From positions 124,001 to 188,000 of the forward strand of contig NZ_JACBZU010000003.1 of assembly GCF_013407935.1 (NCBI RefSeq): a stretch of DNA of 64,000 nt. The letters are read 5' to 3'. Below, in pieces: positions 43,480 to 52,820 of the stretch. How positions within the stretch are numbered: position 1 is the stretch's first letter; every line of letters starts with the position of its first letter. The translations under genes and the position numbers were made by a program. The notes below the pieces were generated by a model that saw only the letters and a list, made by a program, of their open reading frames with translations, was not told the DNA's origin and ran no database searches. Origin of the DNA: Allomuricauda sp. ARW1Y1 (lineage in GTDB: Bacteria; Bacteroidota; Bacteroidia; Flavobacteriales; Flavobacteriaceae).

Positions 43480-44880
43480 CTACACCAATTTCATGTTTTT
43501 GGGATCCCAGTGCATAATTTTTTTATCAAAGTAGCTGGTGTTGCAGGCAAGTGCTGGAGCGGCTGCCCTAAATCCAAACTCTGCATCTTCCACAACCGTT
43601 TTACCATCACGGATGGCGTCAAAAAAGTTGGTGAAGTGATCCAAATGTGAGCTGTATCCTTCGGGAGCTTTATAGATTATATCACCTTTTGGATGTCTTT
43701 TTTGCTGTGCCTCGGTCCATTTGGCATTATAAGCGGCAGTCATCCGCTTTTGCATTTCTTCGGGGAAGGTAAAAACAGAATCATAACCTCCAAATCCGGG
43801 AGCTTCGGGCATTTTGCTGTATCCCACCGTAATATCGTCCCCATTGATGGTAATGGTGCCTTCCGAACCAATTAGCTCGATGACCTCCTGACCTCCGGTA
43901 CCGCTTATGAAATTCACCCGTAGGTTCAACTGGAAAGCAGGATGCTCTTCGCTATCGGGATATTGCATGACGCCGGACATCACATCGGGCATGTTCCTGC
44001 CGTCTTTCCAGTAACTGAACTGTCCAGTGCTATAAATGCTCTCTGGTCCTTTTGAATTGGTAATTAAATGTGTACCGCTCAATAAATGGATGTAAAGGTC
44101 GCCGGCAACGCCTGTTCCAAATTCCTTAAAGGCCCTCCACCAAAAGAATTTTTTGGCATCAAATGGCATTTTATCAGTGATTTCGATAAAGGTTTCCCAA
44201 TCCGTGGTCTCGGCACTGGCATCGTCTGGAATGGTGTATTCCCATGCTCCGATGGAACTTTGACGGTCCCATGCAGCGGAAACCATGTTCAAGTCCCCGA
44301 TTTCTCCGGCAGCCAAGAGCTCTTTTGCCTTTTCATAGCCCACACTGCTTACACGTTGACTGCCGATTTGGACCACCTTGCCCGATTTTTTTGCCGCTTG
44401 CATAACCGGGTAGCCTTCATCGATTTTATGAACCATCGGTTTCTCCAGATACACATGCTTGCCTTTGGCAAGCGCATCCAATGTCATCTGCGCATGCCAC
44501 ACATCGGTGGTACAGATAAGCACCGCATCAATATCGTCCCTGTCCAACAGGTCCTTGTAATTTCGGGTAACGTACAAGTCCTTGCCAAATTCTTCCTGAG
44601 CCCGAATCAGTCGGCCTTCATAAAGGTCACAAATACCGGCAAGCTCCACTCCGGGAACACGGAGGGCAGTGGATAGGTCAAAATGACCTTGGACACCATA
44701 CCCGATCACACCGATACGGACGGTATCGTTGCTCGCAAACCCTTTTTGATAACGAAGTATGCGCTCTTCGGCCTTTTCTTGGGCTGCAAATGAGATAAAG
44801 GGGGTGCTTGCCGTGGCCAGCGTAGTGGCCCCAATTTGACGTAAAAATTTTCTTCTTTTGTTGGAATCGTTGTTTTTCAT
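43480..44880 (-). CDS. Tat-exported Gfo/Idh/MocA-family oxidoreductase
   Basis: 466 residues. A twin-arginine signal with the RRKFLRQIG box leads to a hydrophobic core ending in SFA (about 1-32). A Rossmann domain follows: VRIGVIGYGVQGHFDLSTALRVPGVELAGICD, with the family motif YLEKPMVHKIDE (EKP) and then the alpha/beta substrate domain. Members oxidise or reduce sugars and inositols with NAD(P), and Tat export suggests a tightly bound cofactor in the periplasm. Encoded 23 bp after the TolB-like protein gene. Substrate unknown. Confidence 0.9.
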   Translation of the reverse strand: MKNNDSNKRRKFLRQIGATTLATASTPFISFAAQEKAEERILRYQKGFASNDTVRIGVIGYGVQGHFDLSTALRVPGVELAGICDLYEGRLIRAQEEFGKDLYVTRNYKDLLDRDDIDAVLICTTDVWHAQMTLDALAKGKHVYLEKPMVHKIDEGYPVMQAAKKSGKVVQIGSQRVSSVGYEKAKELLAAGEIGDLNMVSAAWDRQSSIGAWEYTIPDDASAETTDWETFIEITDKMPFDAKKFFWWRAFKEFGTGVAGDLYIHLLSGTHLITNSKGPESIYSTGQFSYWKDGRNMPDVMSGVMQYPDSEEHPAFQLNLRVNFISGTGGQEVIELIGSEGTITINGDDITVGYSKMPEAPGFGGYDSVFTFPEEMQKRMTAAYNAKWTEAQQKRHPKGDIIYKAPEGYSSHLDHFTNFFDAIRDGKTVVEDAEFGFRAAAPALACNTSYFDKKIMHWDPKNMKLV

Positions 44881-44903
44881 GTGTTTTGGTTTCTTATTTT
44901 CTT

Positions 44904-46265
44904 CTAGTTGACGGAATAGCTCACAAAAGCGACCTTTTTGCTATCGGGACTCCATGAGGGCACATTGATGGTACCTTGGCCCCCAAAGAAAACGGGGGTA
45001 ATGTCCTTAATGTCCCTTGTTTCCAGGTTCATCAATCTTAACTTCACTTGCTTACCGAATAGGTGATTCTGTTTTTGGTCCGAAGTGTAGGCGATATATA
45101 CAATCCATTTGCCGTCTGGGCTAGGGTGGGGGAACCAATTGGAATTTTGGTCAAAAGTCAATTGTTCCTGGTTTTTGCCATTTGGGTCCATTCTCCACAA
45201 TTGCATGTGCCCAGATTTATAGGAATTATAATAGATGTACTTACCATCTGGGGAATATTCAGGGCCATCATCCAGCCCTTCCGCATTGGTCAGTCTTTTT
45301 TCCTCACCACCTTCCACTGGGATAGTATAGATGTCATAATTTCCATTTCGCTCGGCGCAATAGGCCAATCTTTTGCCATCTGGCGACCATCCGTGCCAAT
45401 AGGAAGGCACTTTAGAGGTTACCTTTCGCGGTGTACCACCATCAATAGGAAGGACGTAAATAGCAGATTTATAGGGTTTGGTTGAGGGGTGTTCCCTGTC
45501 GTTATGGCTAATGGCCAGCCATTTGTGATCCGGAGAAATGCCATGGTCATTATTGCATTCGTCGGCAAAGCCGGTTTCCAATAGTTCCAGCTCTTTATGT
45601 TCAAGGTCCAAGGTATATAACTTCCCTTTACTGTTTACGATCAAATAATTGTCCGGGTGCCAATTGGGGGCTTCAAAATGCCCATTTATCGTTAGTACCG
45701 TTTCAATGCTCCCGGTCTCAATGTCTACGGTCTGTATGTAACTGGTAGTATCCATTTTTTGTTTTGTAGGGTTATTGTAGGAATGGATGGACTGTCCCAC
45801 TAATTTCCATTGGTTGTTCCATTTTTCCAAAAAACGTATTTCATGGGATAGGGACACCTTTCCATTGGTGTCCACCGAAACTTCATCATGGTTCACCCAT
45901 GCCATATCGCTGCCGATTTTCATACTGTAATCGGAATGAAAGGCAAATCCACCATTTCCCATCATGCCCGGTTGGGGGTCGATCATGGTTTTTGAAGGCA
46001 GGTTGAAGGTGTTTCCATCTGCCGTAGAAACCATAATGCGTCCATAAGGACGCTCCAGCCAGCATTCGGCATGTTCCTCTTTGTCCCCCATACGCCAAGT
46101 CCTTCCTTCTTTTTCCAATAATGTGATGATTTCCAGGGAATCTTTCGATTGCTGGGCGGATACGGATATACTGGATAAAATACTGAATAAAAATAGGCAG
46201 GACTTTGAAAGCGACAATTGAAATTGGCGCATGCGAAGCTGCTGAAGATGTAAAAAAACCTTCAT
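44904..46265 (-). CDS. TolB-like PD40 propeller protein
   Basis: 453 residues: a signal peptide ending SVSAQ (start could be the Met at 46230-46232, 11 residues in), an N-terminal NTF2/SnoaL-like segment (about 45-160; [25 protein letters not shown]), then repeated WD40-like PD40 blades ([62 protein letters not shown]). Exported. Such proteins bind or process ligands; here it is cotranscribed with a periplasmic oxidoreductase. A function is not readable. Confidence 0.82.
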   Translation of the reverse strand: MKVFLHLQQLRMRQFQLSLSKSCLFLFSILSSISVSAQQSKDSLEIITLLEKEGRTWRMGDKEEHAECWLERPYGRIMVSTADGNTFNLPSKTMIDPQPGMMGNGGFAFHSDYSMKIGSDMAWVNHDEVSVDTNGKVSLSHEIRFLEKWNNQWKLVGQSIHSYNNPTKQKMDTTSYIQTVDIETGSIETVLTINGHFEAPNWHPDNYLIVNSKGKLYTLDLEHKELELLETGFADECNNDHGISPDHKWLAISHNDREHPSTKPYKSAIYVLPIDGGTPRKVTSKVPSYWHGWSPDGKRLAYCAERNGNYDIYTIPVEGGEEKRLTNAEGLDDGPEYSPDGKYIYYNSYKSGHMQLWRMDPNGKNQEQLTFDQNSNWFPHPSPDGKWIVYIAYTSDQKQNHLFGKQVKLRLMNLETRDIKDITPVFFGGQGTINVPSWSPDSKKVAFVSYSVN

Positions 46266-46456
46266 GTTTGGCTGTTTAGTTTTGGTGTGCGCTCTAAATA
46301 TACGGCTTTGCCATTATAATTGGGATAGGTTCTTTACTCTCCGAAGATGTACAGATGAGCCCAAAAAAAGACAGCTTTTGGTTATAACTTATTGAATTGT
46401 AGTGCTTTGTATTAAAGTCAATTTAAATAGGAGCAATTCAAAAAAAGGGTAAAGGC

Positions 46457-48649
46457 TCAATCTTTCACAAAAGTCACGCAAAACGTTGTACCTTTTAAAG
46501 GGATGCTTTCCACAGAAATGCTGCCTCCCATCGACTCGATTTGGTTCTTGGTTATGAACAAACCTATACCTCGGGCATCCTTATTCCCGTGGAAAACTTT
46601 GTACATCCCAAATAGTTTTTGGCCATGTTTTTCCAAATCTATGCCCAAACCATTGTCAGCTACCTTCAACATAATGGTTTGTCCCTTCTCAAAAGCTGTA
46701 ATGGATACGAAGTTATCTTTCTTTTTTGGATCACGATATTTGATGGCATTGGAAACAAGGTTGAGCACAACGCTCTCCAAATAAGCCAGCACCCCTTTGA
46801 CCTGTAATTCTTTGGGTACATCCACCTCGATTCGGATATTGTCCTTATCTATAATGGCCTGTAGATCCATCAGCACTTTTTGGACGATGTAGTTGAGGTG
46901 TACGGACTTTAGATTTTCATCGGTCCTTAATTTTACCTGCACCACTTCGTTGAGATGCGAAATTGTTTCATTGAGCCCACTGGTCGCTCTGCCCAACATG
47001 GTCAAACTGTCCGATCGCTCACTTTCGCCCAAGGTTTCGTCGTTCAAAAAGCCATTGATCATCGTCAGGTTAGCGGCATGTGACCTTAGGTTATGTGACA
47101 CGATATGTGCAAAGTTCAATAGGCTATTGTTCTGGTTGGACGAAAGTTCCAAAAGCCCCTTTAATTTATCTTCGGCCTTGATTCGTTCCGAAATATCAAC
47201 GATTTGTGAGATGAAATGCGTGATGTCCCCATCAATGCCGCGTGCTGCGGTCACGGTAAGTATGGTATGGACGAAGTTTCCATTTTTATGGATATATTTC
47301 TTTTCAATTTGATAAGTACTGCGCTTTCCATGGATGAGTTCCTTTAGGAGGGAAAGGTCGTTCTCCAAATCATCGGGATGTGTTATATCTTGGAACCGCA
47401 TGTTGAGGAGAGCGTCCTTGCGGTACCCGATACTTTTGCATAAGCTTTGATTGACGTTGATAAACTTACCGTTCGTCGCTACCAGTGCCATCCCAACAGA
47501 AGAGTTTTCCAAAGTGGACTGAAGGGATTCCTCGCTTTTAAGTAATTGTAGTTGGGTGACCTTTAAGGCGGTGATATCTTCATTAATTCCGATCATTTTC
47601 GAAGGATTTCCGTCCTTGTCCCGAATAACAGTGGCCTCTGCCCGGATCCAGCGGGCTTCTCCGTTGGGCCATCGAACCCTGAAAATCGTATCAAAGTTTC
47701 GGATACCTGCAATTGCATCATTGACCTCTAAGGCAGTAATTTCGCCATCATCCGGGTGAACACAAGCTTCCCATGCTTCGTATACGCCTTTAAAATCATT
47801 TTTCTTGATGCCATATAGTCGATACATGTTATCGTCCCAAAATAACTGGTTGTTTGGGATGTCAAACTCCCAAATTCCAATACCCGCCGTTTTTGTGGCT
47901 ATGGATAATCTATCGCTTAACTTTTTGAACTCAAGTTCGGTTTTTTTACGTCTGTCAATATCTTGAAAGGTGCCAACGATGCGCACGCATTTTCCGTCCA
48001 ACAATTCTGGTTCCCCAATCGCTCTTACCCAAACTTCCTTTCCTTTTGCGGTCACAATTTGAAGTTCGGTATCCCAAGATTTACCCTTTTCCCGGCATTC
48101 TTGGACCAATTTACTGATTGTTTCACGGCTATGTCCTTCTTTATAAAAGGAGATGCCCTTATCCAGATCGGGGACGTAATCCTGGGGAACTTCGTGGATT
48201 TCCTTAGTGATTTTGGACCAATAAATCGTGTTCCTTACAAAGTCGACTTCCCATCCTCCTATTCTTGCCACCTCTTGGGACCGCATCATCAGGTCTTCTT
48301 CCCTTCGTCTATGGGTCACATCCTCCAAAATGATGAGAATGCAAGTGGAGGAGTCATTTTTGCACGAAATATTGTTGATTTTCCAATCGTACCACACATA
48401 ATCCCCATTTTTCAGGACTTTACGCTTAGTGTCCGATCTCTTTTCGATTCCCTCCAAGCAGTAGTCAATATCCAATTCCAATTCGTCCGGAAGCTCGGGC
48501 ATTAACGAAAAGAAACTTTTCCCTTCAATATCATCTGTTAGGCCAAATTGGTCCAGCCAGGTTTTGGAGAAGTCCAAGAAAGACTTGTTCTCATCCAAAA
48601 TGGCAAAGGGAAGTGCAGCATTGTGAAGGATGGATTCAGTTGAGGTCAT
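46457..48649 (-). CDS. Soluble multi-PAS sensor histidine kinase
   Basis: 730 residues, no membrane helix. Four PAS/PAC units are visible (about 1-130, 130-250, 250-380, 380-500), with markers such as VHPDDGEI and THPDDLEND. The dimerisation/phosphoacceptor helix has VSHNLRSHAANL with the phospho-His near residue 516. The HATPase domain has NLVSNAIKYRDP (N box), ADNGLGIDL (G1) and GIGLFITKNQIESMGG (G2). No response regulator is adjacent, so it is an orphan. The ligand of the PAS domains (haem, flavin or small molecule) is not evident. Confidence 0.9.
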   Translation of the reverse strand: MTSTESILHNAALPFAILDENKSFLDFSKTWLDQFGLTDDIEGKSFFSLMPELPDELELDIDYCLEGIEKRSDTKRKVLKNGDYVWYDWKINNISCKNDSSTCILIILEDVTHRRREEDLMMRSQEVARIGGWEVDFVRNTIYWSKITKEIHEVPQDYVPDLDKGISFYKEGHSRETISKLVQECREKGKSWDTELQIVTAKGKEVWVRAIGEPELLDGKCVRIVGTFQDIDRRKKTELEFKKLSDRLSIATKTAGIGIWEFDIPNNQLFWDDNMYRLYGIKKNDFKGVYEAWEACVHPDDGEITALEVNDAIAGIRNFDTIFRVRWPNGEARWIRAEATVIRDKDGNPSKMIGINEDITALKVTQLQLLKSEESLQSTLENSSVGMALVATNGKFINVNQSLCKSIGYRKDALLNMRFQDITHPDDLENDLSLLKELIHGKRSTYQIEKKYIHKNGNFVHTILTVTAARGIDGDITHFISQIVDISERIKAEDKLKGLLELSSNQNNSLLNFAHIVSHNLRSHAANLTMINGFLNDETLGESERSDSLTMLGRATSGLNETISHLNEVVQVKLRTDENLKSVHLNYIVQKVLMDLQAIIDKDNIRIEVDVPKELQVKGVLAYLESVVLNLVSNAIKYRDPKKKDNFVSITAFEKGQTIMLKVADNGLGIDLEKHGQKLFGMYKVFHGNKDARGIGLFITKNQIESMGGSISVESIPLKGTTFCVTFVKD

Positions 48650-48682
48650 CTGGGGCTAGGTTAAATCCAAAATACTAAACCC

Positions 48683-48690
48683 CAAAAGTA
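48683..48690 (-). promoter_or_regulatory. -7 promoter element of the PAS kinase gene
   Basis: Minus-strand TACTTTTG matches TAnnTTTG exactly and lies about 34 bp upstream of the kinase ATG in a 64-bp gap. There is no TTG at the expected -33 spacing. Confidence 0.4.
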
Positions 48691-48713
48691 CGTTATTATT
48701 CCCTATTTCTACC

Positions 48714-49415
48714 TTAAAGCATGGGTTTTAGCACTTTCCAAACGTTTTCAGCGACCAGTTTTTGCCCTTTTTCGGTTGGATGTATGCCGTCAGCCTGATT
48801 CAGCTCGGGAATGCCCGCAACACCTTCCAATAAAAAGGGAATAATTGCTATTTGTTCACGTGCTGCCAAATTTGGAAAAATATTCTCAAATTCAGCGGTA
48901 TACTCTGGACCCATATTGGGAGGAATCTTCATACCGGCCAATATAATCTTGGCATTGGGCAGCTCTTTCTGTACTTGGTCCACCATTGCTTGAAGATTGG
49001 AAGCTGTTTCGGTCAATGGAATCCCTCTCAAACCGTCGTTGGCACCCAATTCGATGATAACGATATCAATGTCCTCTTCCAACACCCAATCCAATCGATT
49101 TTTGCCGCTAGCGGTGGTCTCGCCACTGAGCCCAGCATTGATCACGGAGTAATTCAGCCCCAAAGAATCAATTTTTTGTTGGATGACCGACGGAAAAGCC
49201 TCACCCATTTCTAGACCGTAGCCAGCGGTTAAACTATCGCCAAAAAAGAGTATTTTTTTATCGGAATCGGCTGTTTCGGTAACTACCGTTTCTTCTGCTG
49301 GAACCGATTCCTGTTTTTCTTTTTTGGAACTCTTTTCACCACAGCCAGAAACTAGTAAGATCAAAAAATAACAAAACATTAACGGACTGCGGAAGCTTCG
49401 GATTTTCTTGGTCAT
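48714..49415 (-). CDS. TesA-like GDSL arylesterase/lysophospholipase lipoprotein
   Basis: 233 residues from ATG 49413-49415, with lipobox VSGC (Cys25); 13 further in-frame residues upstream are probably not translated. SGNH hydrolase blocks: FFGDSLTAGYG (Ser61), ETTASGKNRLDWVL, IELGANDGLRG and DGIHPTEKG (catalytic Asp-X-X-His). Divergent from a LolD-like/YbbP-like ABC pair, exactly as in the proteobacterial tesA-ybbA-ybbP cluster; acts on acyl esters in the periplasm. Confidence 0.9.
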   Translation of the reverse strand: MTKKIRSFRSPLMFCYFLILLVSGCGEKSSKKEKQESVPAEETVVTETADSDKKILFFGDSLTAGYGLEMGEAFPSVIQQKIDSLGLNYSVINAGLSGETTASGKNRLDWVLEEDIDIVIIELGANDGLRGIPLTETASNLQAMVDQVQKELPNAKIILAGMKIPPNMGPEYTAEFENIFPNLAAREQIAIIPFLLEGVAGIPELNQADGIHPTEKGQKLVAENVWKVLKPML

Positions 49416-49457
49416 GGGCAATTTTAGTATTTTGAGAGTTTTAACCAAAAACATGGT

Positions 49458-50135
49458 ATGTCAAAGATATTAAAAGTTCAAAACCTCTCTAAAACATATA
49501 AAAGTGGGGATCATGACTTAAATGTACTCAATAATGTTTCTTTTGAGGTGGATAAGGGCCAAAGTTTTGCCATTGTAGGTCCTTCAGGTAGTGGAAAAAC
49601 CACATTGTTGGGCCTGTGTGCCGGACTGGACACTACAGATCAGGGCGAGGTTTGGCTCTGCGGTTCCAATTTGTTCGATTTGGATGAAGACGGAAGGGCA
49701 TTGTTAAGAAACCAAAATGTGGGGTTTGTTTTTCAGGACTTTCAATTGCTACCCACCCTCACCGCTCTTGAGAACGTTGTTGTTCCTTTGGAACTGCGCG
49801 GGGTAAAAAAAGCCAAGGAACAAGGAAAGGAACTATTGGCCAAAGTGGGACTTCAGGAGAGGGAAGGGCATTATCCGTCACAATTATCCGGAGGGGAGCA
49901 GCAAAGGGTCGCCCTGGCACGTGCTTTCGCCAACCGTCCATCCATTTTGTTCGCCGATGAGCCTACTGGAAATCTTGATGACGACACAGGAACTCGGATA
50001 GAGGACCTGCTTTTCGAGCTTAACAAGGAGCAGGGTACAGCACTCGTAATTGTGACCCATGACTTGGAGTTGGCCAAAAAAACGGATAAAAGTATTCGCC
50101 TTAGATCGGGCAAAATCGAGGAAACCGTAGGGTAG
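49458..50135 (+). CDS. LolD/YbbA-like ABC ATPase
   Basis: 225 residues: Walker A GPSGSGKTT (41-49), signature LSGGEQQRVALARA, Walker B SILFADEPTGNLDDD and an H-loop VTHD. MacB/LolD subfamily (energises periplasmic mechanotransmission rather than transport across the inner membrane). Its stop is 1 bp before the permease start. Divergent from the TesA-like gene with a 42-bp gap, implying shared regulation. Confidence 0.93.
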   Translation: MSKILKVQNLSKTYKSGDHDLNVLNNVSFEVDKGQSFAIVGPSGSGKTTLLGLCAGLDTTDQGEVWLCGSNLFDLDEDGRALLRNQNVGFVFQDFQLLPTLTALENVVVPLELRGVKKAKEQGKELLAKVGLQEREGHYPSQLSGGEQQRVALARAFANRPSILFADEPTGNLDDDTGTRIEDLLFELNKEQGTALVIVTHDLELAKKTDKSIRLRSGKIEETVG

Positions 50136-50136
50136 T

Positions 50137-52674
50137 ATGGGAAAGAACAACGCTGGATTTTCTTGGTTGCTCAAAATGGCCTGGCGCGATGGTCGGTCGA
50201 GCTATGGTAAACTTTTGTTATTTGTTTTCTCCATTACCTTGGGCGTGGCCGCTGTGGTAAGTGTGCATTCATTTAGCCGGGTATTGCGGGAGAACATTGC
50301 CCTGCAATCGAAATCCCTTTTGGGGGCGGATTTTGTTATTGAAAGTGATAAGCCCGTCAATGATAAGGTGATGGGAATCATGGATTCCCTTGGAGGTGCC
50401 GATGCAAGGGAAATCAACTTCCTTTCCATGGCTGCTTTCCCCGCAAGCAATGGCACCAAACTCATGGAAGTTAGGGGCGTAGAAGGAGGTTTCCCTTTTT
50501 ACGGGGATTTGGAGACCGAACCATCTTCCGCAAGCGAGACTTTCAAAAAAGGTGGTGTACTGGTGGATGCTACTACCATGCTACAACTCCAACTACAAGA
50601 AGGGGATAGTATCAAATTGGGGGCCGTGACCCTGCCTATTTCCGGCGCGTTGGAGAATGTGCCCGGTAGCACTTCAGTTTTCGGCGCCATTGCTCCTCCT
50701 GTCCTCATTCCTTATCGATATATCGAAATGACCGGATTAGTGCAGACTGGAAGCCGAATCGAATACAAGTATTATTTTGAGGCTGATGAAGGTCAGGATA
50801 TGGCCTTGTTGAGCAAGGAGGTGGAACCTGTCTTGGATTTGGAAGAAGCAGATTTGGATACGCATCTCTCCGAAGCGAGAAGATTGGGCAGACGGTATGA
50901 AAATTTCGCTAAATTCCTAAATCTTGTTGGGTTTATTGCGCTTTTGTTGGGCTGTGTGGGCATCGCCAGCGGAATGGGCATTTACGTCCGGATGAAAATA
51001 AGATCCATTGCCGTGCTTAAATGTTTGGGGGCTTCCAAGCGACAGAGTTATTTGATATTTTTTATCCAGATAGCCTGCATGGGCATCATTGGTGGTTTGT
51101 TGGGAACTGTCTTGGGGTATCTCCTTCAACAGCTTTTTCCTGTACTGTTGGGTGACCTCTTGCCCGTGGATGTGGATATCACTTTCTCGATGCAAAGCAT
51201 GTTGCTGGGTCTTTTACTTGGGGTGGCCATGTCCGTTTTGTTTGCCCTTTACCCCCTAATGAAAACACTCTACGTGTCACCATTGCAAGCGCTTCGGGTG
51301 GTACAGGAACCAAGGTCCAATTCCAAAAGGGCCACTGCCGCCGTAGGAATGGGCATTTTACTCTTTATCTGTGGTTTTTCCTATTGGTTGCTAGGCGATT
51401 TGGTGAGGTCTTTACTCTTTGTGGCCGGTCTGCTGGTCGTATTTTTGATTTTGACCGCTGTGGCCCGTTTTTTTATGGCCTTGTTAAAACGATTTTTCCC
51501 CTATTCATGGAGTTTTATCGCCCGTCAAAGCCTAAAGAATCTATTTCGCCCACAAAATCAAACCTTGGTATTGGTTCTATCGATTGGGATAGGTACATTT
51601 TTGATCAGCACCCTGTATTTTACAAAGGATATGTTGTTGGAGAAAGCGGCCATTGAGGATAGTGCCAATAGTGCCAATATGATTCTAATGGACATTCAAA
51701 AGCAACAAGTGGAAGCCATTGCACAAACGGTGGAATCCGCAGGAATGCCGGTAATTGACAAGATTCCTATTGTTACCATGCGGGTGGAGACCTTGAACGG
51801 CCGACATGTGGAGGACATTCGAAAAGATTCCACCTCACAAGTGGGCAGGTGGATATTGAACCATGAATTCAGGGTGACCTATCGCGATAGTCTTATCGGC
51901 TCGGAAAGGATTATGGCAGGGGAATGGGTAAAACAAGCGGGATCCAATGCCGAAATCCCGATTTCCGTAAGCAGTGACTTTGCCAACATGGCAAAAGTAA
52001 ACATTGGAGACCCGGTCGCTTTTAATGTACAGGGTCGGATTATGGAGACCACGGTGCAGAGCATACGCGAAGTGGATTGGAGTAGACTGCAGCCCAATTT
52101 TTCCGTTGTTTTTCCATCGGGAGTGCTTGAGAATGCCCCTCAATTTGGGGTCATGACACTGCGAACATCGGATGATGAAAGTTCGGCAAGCCTTCAACAA
52201 CAATTGGTACGCGATTTTCCCAATGTTTCCATTTTAGACCTTAAACGGATTCTCGCCCTGCTGGAAGACATCTTGGGGAAAATCGGATGGATTATCAATT
52301 TTATGGCTTTCTTCAGCATTTTTGTCGGGGTTGCTGTATTGATGGGAGCTATTTATAGCAGTAAGCATCAAAGGGTAAAACAAGGTGCGCTGCTAAGGAC
52401 TTTGGGCGCAAAAAGTGCACAAATCCTAAAAATGATCGCTATCGAGTATACCATTTTAGGCTTTTTGGGTGCCTTTATGGGGGTGGTATTGGCGGTTTTG
52501 GCCAGTTCACTACTGGCATGGCTACTTTTTGAAACCGCTTTTGCACCTTCTGCGGTGCCGTTTTTCATAATTTTACCTGCGATAACACTCCTGGTTTTTA
52601 CCCTGGGTGTGACCAATAGTATTGGGATTGTGAGAAATTCCCCATTGGCTGTACTGAAAAAGGAGAAAGAATAA
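50137..52674 (+). CDS. YbbP-like FtsX-family ABC permease
   Basis: 845 residues. An N-terminal helix, a large periplasmic domain, then three helices (about 265-390), a middle pair (about 405-450), a second periplasmic domain and three C-terminal helices (about 705-840), giving the ten-helix YbbP layout. FtsX-type loops such as KIRSIAVLKCLGASKRQ and RVKQGALLRTLGAKSAQ are the ATPase-coupling elements. Works with the ATPase encoded just upstream, and probably with the TesA-like lipoprotein, on lipid or lipoprotein substrates. Confidence 0.9.
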   Translation: MGKNNAGFSWLLKMAWRDGRSSYGKLLLFVFSITLGVAAVVSVHSFSRVLRENIALQSKSLLGADFVIESDKPVNDKVMGIMDSLGGADAREINFLSMAAFPASNGTKLMEVRGVEGGFPFYGDLETEPSSASETFKKGGVLVDATTMLQLQLQEGDSIKLGAVTLPISGALENVPGSTSVFGAIAPPVLIPYRYIEMTGLVQTGSRIEYKYYFEADEGQDMALLSKEVEPVLDLEEADLDTHLSEARRLGRRYENFAKFLNLVGFIALLLGCVGIASGMGIYVRMKIRSIAVLKCLGASKRQSYLIFFIQIACMGIIGGLLGTVLGYLLQQLFPVLLGDLLPVDVDITFSMQSMLLGLLLGVAMSVLFALYPLMKTLYVSPLQALRVVQEPRSNSKRATAAVGMGILLFICGFSYWLLGDLVRSLLFVAGLLVVFLILTAVARFFMALLKRFFPYSWSFIARQSLKNLFRPQNQTLVLVLSIGIGTFLISTLYFTKDMLLEKAAIEDSANSANMILMDIQKQQVEAIAQTVESAGMPVIDKIPIVTMRVETLNGRHVEDIRKDSTSQVGRWILNHEFRVTYRDSLIGSERIMAGEWVKQAGSNAEIPISVSSDFANMAKVNIGDPVAFNVQGRIMETTVQSIREVDWSRLQPNFSVVFPSGVLENAPQFGVMTLRTSDDESSASLQQQLVRDFPNVSILDLKRILALLEDILGKIGWIINFMAFFSIFVGVAVLMGAIYSSKHQRVKQGALLRTLGAKSAQILKMIAIEYTILGFLGAFMGVVLAVLASSLLAWLLFETAFAPSAVPFFIILPAITLLVFTLGVTNSIGIVRNSPLAVLKKEKE

Positions 52675-52812
52675 AAAAGGACTGTCCAAAAATCAGTTTA
52701 TCTGTCAGTTCGAGCGCAGTTGATAACTGAAAGCATGTTGATAACAAAAGGGGTTTAGACCGCGCTCAACCTGACTAGGTTCAAATAGTACTGTTTTTTA
52801 GACAACCTTTTC
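52675..52812. repeat. Long palindromic intergenic element (REP-like), likely bidirectional terminator
   Basis: Two nested inverted pairs. The outer AAAAGGACTGTCCAAAAATC arm (from 52675) matches the reverse complement of ACTGTTTTTTAGACAACCTTTT (52790-52811) with few mismatches. The inner GTCAGTTCGAGCGCAGTTG (52704-52722) matches the reverse complement of GACCGCGCTCAACCTGAC (52758-52775). It fills the gap between two convergent genes and looks like a dispersed flavobacterial intergenic repeat. Confidence 0.7.
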
Positions 52813-52820
52813 CAATTTTC

